Notes: generated from the sequence alone by a model not told the origin. Positions 44,184-53,520 are shown, numbered from the stretch's first letter. The stretch is 64,000 nt of DNA from Larkinella punicea (GCF_003334855.1 NZ_QOWE01000008.1:186001-250000); one strand, 5' to 3'. Translations and numbers: made by a program.

Positions 44184-46160
44184 TTATGAAATCGTCGGAA
44201 GCAGGGCCGTTCGCAACATCACGTCGACTTTGTGGGCCGTTGTGCCAAATTCTTTTCGGGCTACGTAGACCAATGGCAGCCGCAACAGCCAGGGAGGTCG
44301 TGCCACCAGATTCCCCATTTTAGCCGAACTGGCTTCCAATAAAGCCAAGCGCTCTTTCCATTCGGTTTCGGACCGAGACTGATGAAATCCGAAGGTGTTG
44401 GCCCAGGCCTGTTCGCGCCCCTTCGCCATAACTGCCTTTTCAATGTCTTTAATTTTGTCCGAGAAATAGGTTACAAACGTTCCAAAAGGTCGAAAAATCC
44501 GGCCAATGTCGTCGTTCATCTGGTCGTACATATCTTCGAACAAGCCATTCATTTTTACAAAATCGCTCTTGAATAACTCCAGGTCTTTTCCTTTATAAAC
44601 TTCCGCCACCACAATCGGCAAATCGTAGGAAATGTGGGCATTAGCCGCCGAAAAAATATACTGATTGGTGGTTATCATGGTCTTGGCGGCATCGAACGAC
44701 AACTGCCAGGGAGCGGAAGCCGGTTTACCATCGAAATACTGATTGAGAGCCTCAAAATACCGGTTACCAAAACCGACATCGACCTGCTCCATTTCCACCG
44801 GATTTTCGAAGATACCTGCCTTCAAACCGTCCTGCACGCGCAACGTCACCAGTTTATACACGGCGGCAAACAACCCGATCGGATTGTTCTGCGAACGCAG
44901 GTGCCGGGCCACTTTATCCAGGTAAAAAATCACTTCCTCAATCGTCTGCGCAGGCGGAATCCGGAAGTCCGGAGCCTCCGACTGCCAGGTGTCGGTGAGG
45001 GCCGAGGGCAGGTAAAACTGCTCGCTTTTGGCCCCGTTGTGATACGACATCACCAGATCGATCATCTGGTTACTGAACGCCCGGCCCACCGCACCCATCA
45101 GCAAATGACGGTCGCCGACGGATCGAAACCCTTTGTCGAGCCACTGAATGGCGTTGATCACCGCCGAATCATCCTTGTCGTCGTCTTTGGGAACTTCGAG
45201 CAGATCGGCGTACTGATCGCCAATAAAAAACCGTACAAACAGGGGCGACAGGTTTTTGAGCGGCCCGAATGACAGCCGGGAATTCATCAGATCGATGCAG
45301 GCATCGGTTAGTTCGGCACCTTCCCGACCGCCATCGGGCGACCGGCCGGCCTGCTGCGCCAGAATCGCGTTCATCAGGTGTCGGCAGTCGTCCTCGTTTT
45401 CCGAATTCAGGTCATCGTCGACGCCGATCATGAACCCCACCACTTTCCAGAGGTGCAGATAGGCTTCACTTTCCTCGGGCGTCAGTTCGATGTCCATCTG
45501 CTTCAGCCCGTCGATGATCACGACGCCAAACGACAGCAGGGTGCCAACCAGATCCTGTTGATTGATTGGAATGCCAAAATTGTCAACGTCCCAACGGTGT
45601 TGCTGGGCATGATACCGGATCACGGCGTGAATCAGCCGAACTTTCTGGATGGAAACAACGGCCAGGCCATCATGTTCGAAGCTGTTCAGCGTCAGAATGT
45701 TGACCACAAACTGGGCGGTTTCCATCAGCCGCCGGGTAAACGAGTCGAGCGAACCGTCGTGAACGCGCAGCCGGCCGGTTCGGTACAACACCTTGGCCCC
45801 CCGCCAGCAGGTGTAACACAGCGGCAGCGATTTACAAAGCAGCAGCAGCAGAATTTTGGGGCCATATTGCTTGAAAACATCGGCCGCCACCATGAGTTTA
45901 AACGGTTCAGCCCAGTCGGGAAGCTGGCGGGTTTTGACAAAATAATCTTCCACGATCTGCTTCAGCCGATCCGGCAACACGTCGAAAGCCGGGTTGGGAA
46001 AGTTGCGGTTTTGCACCAGCATCTGGAAAATCTGATCGATCTCCCCTTTCTGATTGTCCAGCAAAATGGCGGCAATGGTTTCGTCGGCGAGCGGGTCGCC
46101 CATCCGTCGTTTGCTCCACAGAAAATCATCAGTCCAGGTAGCAAGGGAAGGGGTATTCAT
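44184..46160 (-). CDS. DUF2236 (MpaB/Lcp-like) and DUF5995 fusion protein
   Basis: 658 residues from the ATG at 46160. The N-terminal half (about 1-335) carries DUF2236 signatures of MpaB and latex-clearing oxygenases: VRLIHAVIRYHAQQHRWD, INQQDLVGTLLSFGVVIIDG, and EESEAYLHLWKVVGFMIGVD. The His in IHAVIRYH and a downstream His would be candidate haem ligands. The C-terminal half (about 385-620) matches DUF5995: NPIGLFAAVYKLVTLRVQDG, and AANAHISYDLPIVVAEVYKG, where the family has NAHINHDLP. No signal peptide is visible. The fusion implies the two unknown activities act on one substrate. It is likely co-transcribed with the downstream cyclase. Confidence 0.8.
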   Translation of the reverse strand: MNTPSLATWTDDFLWSKRRMGDPLADETIAAILLDNQKGEIDQIFQMLVQNRNFPNPAFDVLPDRLKQIVEDYFVKTRQLPDWAEPFKLMVAADVFKQYGPKILLLLLCKSLPLCYTCWRGAKVLYRTGRLRVHDGSLDSFTRRLMETAQFVVNILTLNSFEHDGLAVVSIQKVRLIHAVIRYHAQQHRWDVDNFGIPINQQDLVGTLLSFGVVIIDGLKQMDIELTPEESEAYLHLWKVVGFMIGVDDDLNSENEDDCRHLMNAILAQQAGRSPDGGREGAELTDACIDLMNSRLSFGPLKNLSPLFVRFFIGDQYADLLEVPKDDDKDDSAVINAIQWLDKGFRSVGDRHLLMGAVGRAFSNQMIDLVMSYHNGAKSEQFYLPSALTDTWQSEAPDFRIPPAQTIEEVIFYLDKVARHLRSQNNPIGLFAAVYKLVTLRVQDGLKAGIFENPVEMEQVDVGFGNRYFEALNQYFDGKPASAPWQLSFDAAKTMITTNQYIFSAANAHISYDLPIVVAEVYKGKDLELFKSDFVKMNGLFEDMYDQMNDDIGRIFRPFGTFVTYFSDKIKDIEKAVMAKGREQAWANTFGFHQSRSETEWKERLALLEASSAKMGNLVARPPWLLRLPLVYVARKEFGTTAHKVDVMLRTALLPTIS

Positions 46161-46303
46161 CGGTAGGTAGGACAAACGTTAACGTTACCACAAATAACTA
46201 TATTAGTAACTCATTTGCAATTTCTCCGGCACATTCACGCTTTCTACCGCAATCATTTTCACCCGGTTACGGTGTTTCGTAGTTTACGGTGAAAATCAAT
46301 TCC

Positions 46304-47353
46304 ATGAAACGAACGATTCCGCCCATCCTGATTCATATGCTGCTTAGTCTGGCCTTTTTGAGTCTTCCCTATCTTTTTGCGCCGGACGGTTTTTCAGGAC
46401 TGACGAGATTAGGCAATAACCCGCACGAACGAACCAATTTTCTGTCGTACCTCTTCATGCTGGCGTTCTTTTACGGCAACTATTATTACCTGATTCCAAA
46501 ATTGTATTTAGAAGGAAAGTATGTCCTTTATGTTACCAGCCTTGTGGGGTGTTTTCTCTTGCTTATGGGGGCCGTTGTGCTGGTCGATCGCGGGGATCTG
46601 CTTGCTTCACCACCACCGGGGCCACCACGCGCTCACGGTCCGGTTCCGGGCGGCTCAAACCCAAAACCGCCTTTCGGGTTTGAACTGAGTCATGCGTTGT
46701 TTCTGTATCTGGTTGGCATTTTTGTTTCTCTGTATCTCCAGATCAAAAACCGCTGGCGACAAACCGAGCAGGAAAAACTATCGACCGAATTGTCGTACCT
46801 GAAAGCCCAGATCAATCCGCATTTTCTGTTCAACACGCTCAACAGCATCTATTCGCTGGCCATCGAAAAATCGGACAAAACCGCCGATGCCGTCGTAAAA
46901 CTCTCGTCGTTAATGCGTTACGTCATTCGGGATGCCGGGAGTCATGAGGTACCCCTGGCGAAAGAAGTGGCCTACATCAGCGATTACATCGCCTTGCAGC
47001 AATTGCGGCTGGACGATACCGTCCGGATTGAGTACGCCGTCAGCGGCTTTTTTAATGGAAAACAGATTGCACCCCTCATTTTGATTTCGTTTATTGAAAA
47101 CGCGTTCAAGTACGGCGTCAACCCGGAAGAAAAATCGATCATTCACATTACAATTTCGCTGAACGAGAACACTTTACGGCTATACGTATTCAACAAAAAA
47201 GTGCGGTTGTATCACAATGACGAAGCGTCGGGCGGTATTGGCATCGACAACACCAAAGCCCGGCTGAAACTGGTGTATCCCAACCAGCACGTCCTGACCA
47301 TCAACGACAACCCCACCGGGTTCGCCGTTGACCTAACCCTGAATCTGGCATGA
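46304..47353 (+). CDS. LytS/YpdA-type sensor histidine kinase
   Basis: 349 residues from the ATG at 46304. Four membrane helices occupy about 1-150, with a Pro- and Gly-rich loop between the last two. The His_kinase domain follows with phospho-acceptor His in LKAQINPHFLFNTLNSIYSL (about residue 175), and an ATPase domain with IAPLILISFIENAFKYGVNP and the G-box GGIGIDNTKARL. Its stop overlaps the start of the LytTR regulator (ATGA), so this is a two-component system. The signal is unknown. Confidence 0.9.
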   Translation: MKRTIPPILIHMLLSLAFLSLPYLFAPDGFSGLTRLGNNPHERTNFLSYLFMLAFFYGNYYYLIPKLYLEGKYVLYVTSLVGCFLLLMGAVVLVDRGDLLASPPPGPPRAHGPVPGGSNPKPPFGFELSHALFLYLVGIFVSLYLQIKNRWRQTEQEKLSTELSYLKAQINPHFLFNTLNSIYSLAIEKSDKTADAVVKLSSLMRYVIRDAGSHEVPLAKEVAYISDYIALQQLRLDDTVRIEYAVSGFFNGKQIAPLILISFIENAFKYGVNPEEKSIIHITISLNENTLRLYVFNKKVRLYHNDEASGGIGIDNTKARLKLVYPNQHVLTINDNPTGFAVDLTLNLA

Positions 47354-48060
47354 TCCGAGCCATTGCCTTAGACGATGAACCCCCGGCGCTGCGGGTGCTG
47401 ACCCATTTTTGTAGCCAGCTCAACACCATCGACTTGCAAAAGACGTTTTTGCGACCCGACGAAGCCCTTTCGCACCTGCACGAAGTACCCACCGATCTGC
47501 TTTTTCTCGACATCAACATGCCGTCGGTATCCGGCATCGAATTTCACAAAGCGATTCCGGAACAGATGCTGGTTATTTTCACCACGGCCTACGCCGAATA
47601 TGCCGTGGAAGGGTTTACGCTCAATGCCGTCGATTACCTGTTGAAACCGTTTACCTTCGAGCGGTTTCAACAAGCGGTTCAAAAAGCGATTACGCAGCAC
47701 AAATTCCGGCAAACGACCGATCCGGCGAAGGAAGCGTATCTCTACATCCGCGCCGATTACACGCTGCACAAAATTGCATTGTCTGACATTCTGTTCATCG
47801 AAGGATTGGACGATTACCTCAAGATTCACATCCACCAGGTCAACCGCCCGATTGTGGCCCGCATGACGATGAAAACCATGCTGCAAAAACTCGGGGAAGC
47901 CGACGAGGGAAGCGAGCGGTTTATTCGCGTTCATCGCTCCTACATTGTGGCTTTCAGCCGGATCGAAACCGTCCGCAACCGGATGATCACCCTCGCCGGG
48001 GAGGAAATACCGGTCGGCATGAGTTACGAAGCCGAATTTTTCAAGCGGTTTCAGGGCTAA
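47350..48060 (+). CDS. LytTR-family response regulator
   Basis: 236 residues. The receiver domain (1-120) has acidic residues LDDE at 7-10, the phospho-acceptor Asp54 in LLFLDINMPSVSG and Lys in LLKPFTFERFQQA. The DNA-binding LytTR domain (about 130-236) has AYLYIRADYTLHKIALSDIL and RFIRVHRSYIVAFSRIETVR. It overlaps the kinase gene by four bases. Its stop is separated by one base from the stop of the convergent caspase gene. Target sites are not evident. Confidence 0.92.
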   Translation: MIRAIALDDEPPALRVLTHFCSQLNTIDLQKTFLRPDEALSHLHEVPTDLLFLDINMPSVSGIEFHKAIPEQMLVIFTTAYAEYAVEGFTLNAVDYLLKPFTFERFQQAVQKAITQHKFRQTTDPAKEAYLYIRADYTLHKIALSDILFIEGLDDYLKIHIHQVNRPIVARMTMKTMLQKLGEADEGSERFIRVHRSYIVAFSRIETVRNRMITLAGEEIPVGMSYEAEFFKRFQG

Positions 48061-48061
48061 C

Positions 48062-51000
48062 TCAGGCACGTTCTTTTTCCATTTTTCCGATCAGTTGGGC
48101 GTATTTGGTGGCAATGCTCAAAAACCCTTTGTCGTTCGGGTGAAACTCATCGTACCAGTATTTCAACTGGCTGGTGGCCGGTCGAATGCTTCCGCGCAAG
48201 TCGATGTAAATCACGTTGTCATACGCCGACGCGGCCCGTTGCAACCGCTCGTTGAACCCGTCAATCATAAACCGGATCAGGTTTTTCCGTTCTACGGCGT
48301 CTGTTATTCCCTTTTCGGTCAGATACTTCTCCAAATTTCCCGGTTTCCCGGATTGGGTTTCACTGGCATCCGGCAGGAGGTAATCGTAGCCGTGGACCAA
48401 TACCCGGACTTTCGCATTTTGCAGCCGGATCAAGCGAAAAAGGCGCTGAAAATCCTTCTCCAGTTCGTCCAGCGCAGCCGTATATGCGTCGGTTAAATAC
48501 CGCTGTGGCCCGGACTGGCTCTCTTCTGCCTGGTCCCGGATGTACGTCGGAAATTCGTCGCCAAAGAAATGCGTTCCTCCGCCACTCAGCAGAAAATAAC
48601 GCGGACTAACCTGGGCAATGGTTTCCAGAAACTTCGATTTTTCGATGTAATTCTTCAGCGATTTCCCAACCGCCGGGGTACAATTTACGGAGTAGACCCG
48701 CGCCAGGTAATCGACAATATCGCTCAGCAGCGGGTATTGAAACCACGAATCCCCACCAGCCACCAGCCGAACCCGATCCGGATATTTGATCAGATTTTGC
48801 ATATACTGCCGGTTTCGGATCTGGTAGGCAATCTGGTTGCTCACGAACGTTTTCACATCGCCCCACAGCCCGCGCTGTTCTTCGCCCGTTACGGTCAGAT
48901 CGTCCCGCAAAACCAGCTCCGAATCGACCGGATCGGGCCGAAAATACAGCCCCAGCGCGAAATCAGACATCGGATTGGCCACCGGTACACCATCGACCAG
49001 CACCGGTTCGAGCATCCGGTTCAGTTCGCCCAGATCGACCCGGTTGAAAACCGGATTCGGAATACGGAGCGTGATCAGTTGCGTGCTCCAGTCCGGAAAT
49101 TCTTCCTCGTCTTCTTCGGTGTCGAAAGCCGACGCCCGGTTCTCGTCAGCGTTCAATTTCTCACCCAGCGTGTGGGGCGACGGCAAAACATCCAGCGCCA
49201 GCATCGCCAGCGTCGATTCGGACAAAGGGTTTACCGAAACGATGACTTTAAAATATTCCGTCACCTCCGGCCAGTTGTATTGCCGAACGGTTTCTTCCAG
49301 ACTCATCCGCACAAAATCATTCCGCCCCGTCAGCGATTTCCGGCTGGGCAATCCCAACAATTCCGATTTTCCGGGTTCGAGTCGGTAGTTTCCCGCCTGG
49401 AGCCGCTCGTTCACCGGCAGAAAATTCTTCATCGCTATAAAATCCCGGGAAAGGTATAACACCGTACAATACAGCACCTGCGCCGTGGGATTGATCAACT
49501 GGATGCTGACTTTATTGGCCCAGACGGTTTTGCCGGACGGCGTCGTACTCTCCTGCAACGGGATCGTGACCGGCGTCGGTCGTGCGCCTTTCAGCACCAC
49601 GGTTTCTGCGGTTTCGGGCGTAACGGCAATGGTCAGAATCGGTTCAGGAGCTTCGGGATTGCGCAGTTCTTTCAGGTATTGCCAGGCTGCCAGATGCCGT
49701 ACATACCGGGTCAACTGTTCATACGCATGCTCCAGACTGTCAGCCGGAACGGTGCGAATGAGCGGGCGATTTTCGTCACCGGGCCGGGAAAAATACAAAA
49801 GACCGTTGCGAACGTGCAACGTGTAATCCGCCGTTTGTTCGTCTTCTTCCGGGATGAAAAACGCCCCGGCTTTTTCGGTCAGCGTTTTCAATAAGAGCGC
49901 CTGTTCGGCCACGTCGCCGTTGTGGTTGATGAAATCGAGTTTGATGGGTTCGGTGAGTAAGCCCTCCACTTCGGCCCGGTAGGCCTTGCCCCGGTCGAGT
50001 CCGGCTTCCTGCTCCGCAGCGATTTTCAACAGCGTGTAATCAGCCCCGATTTTTAGCGGTGTCACCGAAAAAGCCGGTTTTCCGCTATCGTCCAGGAGTT
50101 GAATGGATTTCGTCGTCCGCCCTACCCCGTGAATGGCTCCGACATCGAGCAGCCACTGCCGCTTGTTCGGATTGAAAGTAATTTCGGCAACGGCGGTTTG
50201 GGTATCGATCGGTCGGTTCAAAAAACCGGTAAGCAACAGCTTGTCGGACGCGTCGCCCGCTGCCGAAATGCGGGGGCGTTGCTCGTAGGCAAACCGCATG
50301 TACTGCCGCACGCGGTTATGCAGGGCCTGGTAGGAAATGGCCGAGTTGGCGGCTTTCAAAACCGCCACCAGATTTTTGGTAAAAACGCCCTCCTTGTTCT
50401 CCCGGTCTTCCACAGCCGCTTCGTCCGATTCGCAGGCCGCCAGTTGGATGTGGGTTCCCAGCGGGATAAGCTGGTCGAGTCCCTGCTGCCGGAAATCGTC
50501 TTCCGTAAACTCTTCCTGAAAAATAAAACCGGCATAGGGCCGCATGGGAGCCGATTGCGACAACCGGCGTTCCTGCATTTTCTGCCCTTCGGGTGTTGCC
50601 GCGAGCAGATCAAAAAACCGGGTATTATCGCCGGAATGGCAGCAATCGAAGATCGTAACGACATGCGCCCCGGTCTGGCTCAGCTCCGCAATCAGATACC
50701 GTAACTCCTTGTCGGTCAGCAAATAATCCCAGGTGTGCGTTAAATCGCCGTCGAAACAGACAATGCTTTCGAGTTTTCCGTCGGCTTCGGTTGGCCAGAG
50801 CGTCGGGTCGGCGGCTTCCTGCGCACCGTGGCCCGCGAAATAGAACAAAGCCGTGTCGTTCGGCCCGGCCTGTTTCAGGTGCGTTCGGAAGCCCGCGACG
50901 ATGGCGGTTTTGGTGGCTTCCCCGTCGCTAAGGTGGAGCGAAACGTGTTCCAGATCAGTCAGGCTTTCGAGGTAGTGTTCGATGGTGGCCGCGTCCTGTA

Positions 51001-51103
51001 CGGCACCACTCAACGGGCGCACCTGCTGATAGGCGTTGATGCCTACCACGAAAGAAAAAAGTTTAGGCAGAACTGCGGAAGGCACAGAGGTTGAAGGGTT
51101 CAT
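48062..51103 (-). CDS. Caspase (peptidase C14)-SGNH hydrolase fusion protein
   Basis: 1013 residues, no signal peptide. The N-terminal caspase/metacaspase domain (about 10-300) starts LFSFVVGINAYQQVRPLSGA. It has the catalytic His92 in YFAGHGAQ and Cys155 in TIFDCCHSGDN, so it should be an active cysteine protease. The middle (about 500-700) is beta-rich and resembles DUF4384-type domains (EYFKVIVS). The C-terminus (about 775-1010) looks like an SGNH/GDSL esterase: VRLVAGGDSWFQYP (Ser about 783), FLLSGGGTHFFG, and YDEFHPNDKGF with the Asp-His pair. Family knowledge links bacterial caspases to regulated cell death and defence; joining one to a second hydrolase is unusual. Substrates and trigger are unknown. 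Confidence 0.85.
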   Translation of the reverse strand: MNPSTSVPSAVLPKLFSFVVGINAYQQVRPLSGAVQDAATIEHYLESLTDLEHVSLHLSDGEATKTAIVAGFRTHLKQAGPNDTALFYFAGHGAQEAADPTLWPTEADGKLESIVCFDGDLTHTWDYLLTDKELRYLIAELSQTGAHVVTIFDCCHSGDNTRFFDLLAATPEGQKMQERRLSQSAPMRPYAGFIFQEEFTEDDFRQQGLDQLIPLGTHIQLAACESDEAAVEDRENKEGVFTKNLVAVLKAANSAISYQALHNRVRQYMRFAYEQRPRISAAGDASDKLLLTGFLNRPIDTQTAVAEITFNPNKRQWLLDVGAIHGVGRTTKSIQLLDDSGKPAFSVTPLKIGADYTLLKIAAEQEAGLDRGKAYRAEVEGLLTEPIKLDFINHNGDVAEQALLLKTLTEKAGAFFIPEEDEQTADYTLHVRNGLLYFSRPGDENRPLIRTVPADSLEHAYEQLTRYVRHLAAWQYLKELRNPEAPEPILTIAVTPETAETVVLKGARPTPVTIPLQESTTPSGKTVWANKVSIQLINPTAQVLYCTVLYLSRDFIAMKNFLPVNERLQAGNYRLEPGKSELLGLPSRKSLTGRNDFVRMSLEETVRQYNWPEVTEYFKVIVSVNPLSESTLAMLALDVLPSPHTLGEKLNADENRASAFDTEEDEEEFPDWSTQLITLRIPNPVFNRVDLGELNRMLEPVLVDGVPVANPMSDFALGLYFRPDPVDSELVLRDDLTVTGEEQRGLWGDVKTFVSNQIAYQIRNRQYMQNLIKYPDRVRLVAGGDSWFQYPLLSDIVDYLARVYSVNCTPAVGKSLKNYIEKSKFLETIAQVSPRYFLLSGGGTHFFGDEFPTYIRDQAEESQSGPQRYLTDAYTAALDELEKDFQRLFRLIRLQNAKVRVLVHGYDYLLPDASETQSGKPGNLEKYLTEKGITDAVERKNLIRFMIDGFNERLQRAASAYDNVIYIDLRGSIRPATSQLKYWYDEFHPNDKGFLSIATKYAQLIGKMEKERA

Positions 51104-51177
51104 CGTCAGAGTTTGGAGGAATTTCGTATTACCACGGCCTAAGCCGGTGATCGCCAGAAATATAGGAAAATAATCAC

Positions 51178-51242
51178 AAATCCCGTCTTCCCTGAAAAAA
51201 CCGACTGGTATTCAAGCGGTTTTTTCAGGGAAGACGGGATTT
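51178..51242. repeat. Perfect 26-bp palindrome, terminator-like
   Basis: Arms at 51178-51203 and 51217-51242 match perfectly around a 13-base loop, and both contain A/T runs, so the hairpin could terminate in either direction. It lies between the PQQ dehydrogenase gene and the caspase gene, both on the minus strand, so it would stop the dehydrogenase transcript before the caspase gene. Confidence 0.75.
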
Positions 51243-51304
51243 GGCCAAACGATGCCCTCCGTTTTAAAGACAGGATGCTCGGATCAAAAACAGAACCTGG
51301 AAGC

Positions 51305-52525
51305 TTATTTTTTATCGATCCGGTACAGCCTTCCCTGGTCGGTAATCGCGTACAAAGCACCGTCCTGGCCCTGCGTCACATCCCGGAAACGCTGAGATTC
51401 ACCCGAGAGCAGCCGTTCTTCGCCTACCACTTTGTTCTTTTCAATTTTTAGCCGCACGATGTGCATGCCACTCAGCGAACCCACAAAGAGGTTGTTCTTC
51501 CATTCCGGAATGCGATCACTGCTATAGAACGTCATCCCGCTCGGCGACACGGACGGGTCCCAGTAATACACCGGTTGTTGCAGGCCGTCTTTTTGCTGAA
51601 TGGCCTCCCCGACTTGCTTTCCACTGTACTCAATGCCGTAGGTGATGGTTGGCCAGCCGTAGTTTTTGCCGGGCTCGATCCGGTTGATTTCATCCCCTCC
51701 TCTGGGGCCGAATTCAGCCTCCCACAGATCGCCCGTAACCGGGTGGAAAGCCAGTCCCTGCACGTTCCGGTGTCCGTAAGAATACAATTCGGGCCGGGCA
51801 TCGGCTTGTTTTGCAAACGGATTACCGGCAGCGGGTTTGCCGTCTTTCGTGATGCGAATGACTTTTCCCAATCCCGAATTGACCGACTGGGCCTGGGGCC
51901 GGGTTACCAGATCCGACCGTTCGCCGGTGCTGATCACCAGGTTGCCGGCTTTATCGATCAGAATCCGGCCTCCGTAGTGCAGATTTCCTTTGTAAGCGGG
52001 TGTGGCGCGGTAAATAACCGTTGCCCCTTCTACCGTTTTTTCATCGGCCGACAATTTCCCCTTGCCAACCGCCGTCAGATTCCCTTCGTCCAAAGCTTCT
52101 GAAAACACCCAGTAGATCATGCGGTTGGTCGCAAAGGCGGGATCGACCCGAATGCCCAGCAAGCCACCCTGTCCTGCGGAATTTACCTTTGTCAGACCCG
52201 TGATCGGTTCGCTCAACTTTCCATCGGCGGTGGCGATGCGCAGCGTTCCTTTCTTTTCCGTGATGAGCAGCCGTCCATCGGGCAGGCTCGTAATGCCCCA
52301 CGGGCTTTTGAGGTCTTCCGTTAAGACCTTGCCTTCGTAAGGGGTGGCGGATTTGATCCCGGCTACGCGGGTTTGTCCGGCAAAAGCCGATTTGTAGGCC
52401 GAATTGGGTTCTTTGGTTTCTACCGGCGCCTGGGCGGACGATGCGGTTTGAGCGGATGCACTTTGACCACCCGCTAAAAAAGCGAGTGAAGTACCCGTCA
52501 GGATCATGATAAATCGATTGCTCAT
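51305..52525 (-). CDS. PQQ-dependent sugar dehydrogenase (soluble GDH family)
   Basis: 406 residues with a signal peptide (MILTGTSLAFLAGGQSASAQ). The six-bladed propeller motifs are LKSPWGITSLPDGRLLITEK, then GQGGLLGIRVDPAF, LHYGGRILIDKAGNLVISTG, and the characteristic YSYGHRNVQGLAFHP and AEFGPRGGDEINRIEPGKNY with GWP. Substrates for family members are aldose sugars; the electron acceptor is unknown here. No PQQ synthesis genes are in the window. The final 20 residues (YAITDQGRLYRIDKK) close the propeller. Confidence 0.9.
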   Translation of the reverse strand: MSNRFIMILTGTSLAFLAGGQSASAQTASSAQAPVETKEPNSAYKSAFAGQTRVAGIKSATPYEGKVLTEDLKSPWGITSLPDGRLLITEKKGTLRIATADGKLSEPITGLTKVNSAGQGGLLGIRVDPAFATNRMIYWVFSEALDEGNLTAVGKGKLSADEKTVEGATVIYRATPAYKGNLHYGGRILIDKAGNLVISTGERSDLVTRPQAQSVNSGLGKVIRITKDGKPAAGNPFAKQADARPELYSYGHRNVQGLAFHPVTGDLWEAEFGPRGGDEINRIEPGKNYGWPTITYGIEYSGKQVGEAIQQKDGLQQPVYYWDPSVSPSGMTFYSSDRIPEWKNNLFVGSLSGMHIVRLKIEKNKVVGEERLLSGESQRFRDVTQGQDGALYAITDQGRLYRIDKK

Positions 52526-52700
52526 GTTGGTTCAGCCTGATGGCTTCTTTCAGTTCTAATGTAATTTACTACAATATTAAACCTGGTAACGCTAAACACC
52601 TAATTTGGTTTCTTTCCGCTGAAATACTTCCTGCAGACTTGGGCTTACAGGCCTTTAAAATTCTCTTGGGTAATCATGGTGGCGTTTATGTAAACCGAAA

Positions 52701-52797
52701 TTAATTGTAATGCATCCGGTATTCGTGGGGTGATTGCCCAACGCGCTGTTTAAACAAACGGTTGAAGTGCTGGGGATACTTGAAGCCTAATTCATGA
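52701..52797 (-). pseudogene. Deleted araC copy: 3' end fused to the gene's upstream region
   Basis: Minus strand 52795-52701 encodes ELGFKYPQHFNRLFKQRVGQ and on to a stop, nearly identical to the last 31 residues of the AraC protein at 57559-58461. Directly beside it, 52797-52893 matches the upstream region of that gene (58466-58564) at roughly 90 percent by eye. The central part of the gene is missing, apparently by one deletion with a short shared TCA at the join. It is a relic of a duplicated araC locus. Left of it (52526-52700) I recognise nothing else. Confidence 0.85.
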
Positions 52798-52854
52798 TTG
52801 GTTTAGTTACCTAAAATTACTGCATTCTTCACCCTTCACCAATCGATATCTCCT

Positions 52855-52893
52855 AATCAGGAATATTGGTAGACAAATCCGTAATCTGTATAC
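52855..52893 (+). promoter_or_regulatory. AraC operator copy A with downstream -7 box
   Basis: 39-bp copy starting AATCAG, with GGTAGACAAATCCGTAATCT inside and ending GTATAC. After exactly 20 bases comes GAGACCTTTGCA (52914-52925), whose GACCTTTG is close to the TAnnTTTG box. Copies B (54682-54720) and C (58526-58564) have the same length. It precedes the SnoaL-like gene and probably binds the AraC encoded at 57559-58461. Confidence 0.65.
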
Positions 52894-52998
52894 CATCCGG
52901 TAGAAGAAATGCAGAGACCTTTGCAAAATCAACTGAAGCAAACGATGCAAGAGGTTCGATTAACGAATGGGTGACTTACCCGTTAAATCACGAAAACG

Positions 52999-53520
52999 AT
53001 GAACGCAATTAACAATCCTAAACGGATGAAAACCGGCATGAAAGCATCAATTCTCGGACTGTTTTTCTGCGGCATTGGCCTCCTGTCGTCTTTCGCCCAA
53101 ACCAGTCAAGCCACTTCTCCAACAACAAAGACCACAAAGGTCGAGCAGGAAATCATTGACCTCTCGAAACAAAAGTGGCAATGGATGGCCGACAAAAATG
53201 TGGACAAACTGGCTGTTCTCTTCCACGATGAGTCAAAATTTGTCCACATGAGTGGAACCTGGAAAAAGGACGAAGAGCTCGAAATCATTAAAACCGGTAG
53301 CATTTGGTATAAGCAAGCGGATGTACACGATGTGGCAGTAGAGTTGTTTGACGACACGGCTATTAGTTGGGGACGCATTACGCTGGTAGCCATGGTTCGG
53401 GGGAGTGAGGTAAAAACAGAGTTTACGGTTACTGAAGTCTATAAGAAACAAGCGAATGCCTGGAAACTGTTAGCCTTGACATTCAGTAGTGTACGGGATA
53501 CGCACAGTATCAAGCACTAG
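52999..53520 (+). CDS. Exported SnoaL/NTF2-like protein
   Basis: 173 residues, with signal peptide ILGLFFCGIGLLSSFAQ (internal ATGs at 53026 and 53038 are alternatives). The mature part is a SnoaL/NTF2-like cone fold (DUF4440 type): KQKWQWMADKNVDKLAVLFH, FVHMSGTWKKDEELEIIKTG, VTEVYKKQANAWKLLALTFS. Members are small-molecule binders or isomerases; no ligand is evident. It follows operator copy A, so it is likely AraC-controlled. Confidence 0.8.
   Translation: MNAINNPKRMKTGMKASILGLFFCGIGLLSSFAQTSQATSPTTKTTKVEQEIIDLSKQKWQWMADKNVDKLAVLFHDESKFVHMSGTWKKDEELEIIKTGSIWYKQADVHDVAVELFDDTAISWGRITLVAMVRGSEVKTEFTVTEVYKKQANAWKLLALTFSSVRDTHSIKH

Noticed and set aside
48569-49459. 296-residue plus-strand ORF inside the caspase gene
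   Set aside because: Composition is typical of an antisense shadow, and the caspase gene's domains cover the region.
52645-52677. Ten-codon minus-strand ORF next to the araC relic (MITQENFKGL)
   Set aside because: It could be a truncated gene start but is too short to support.
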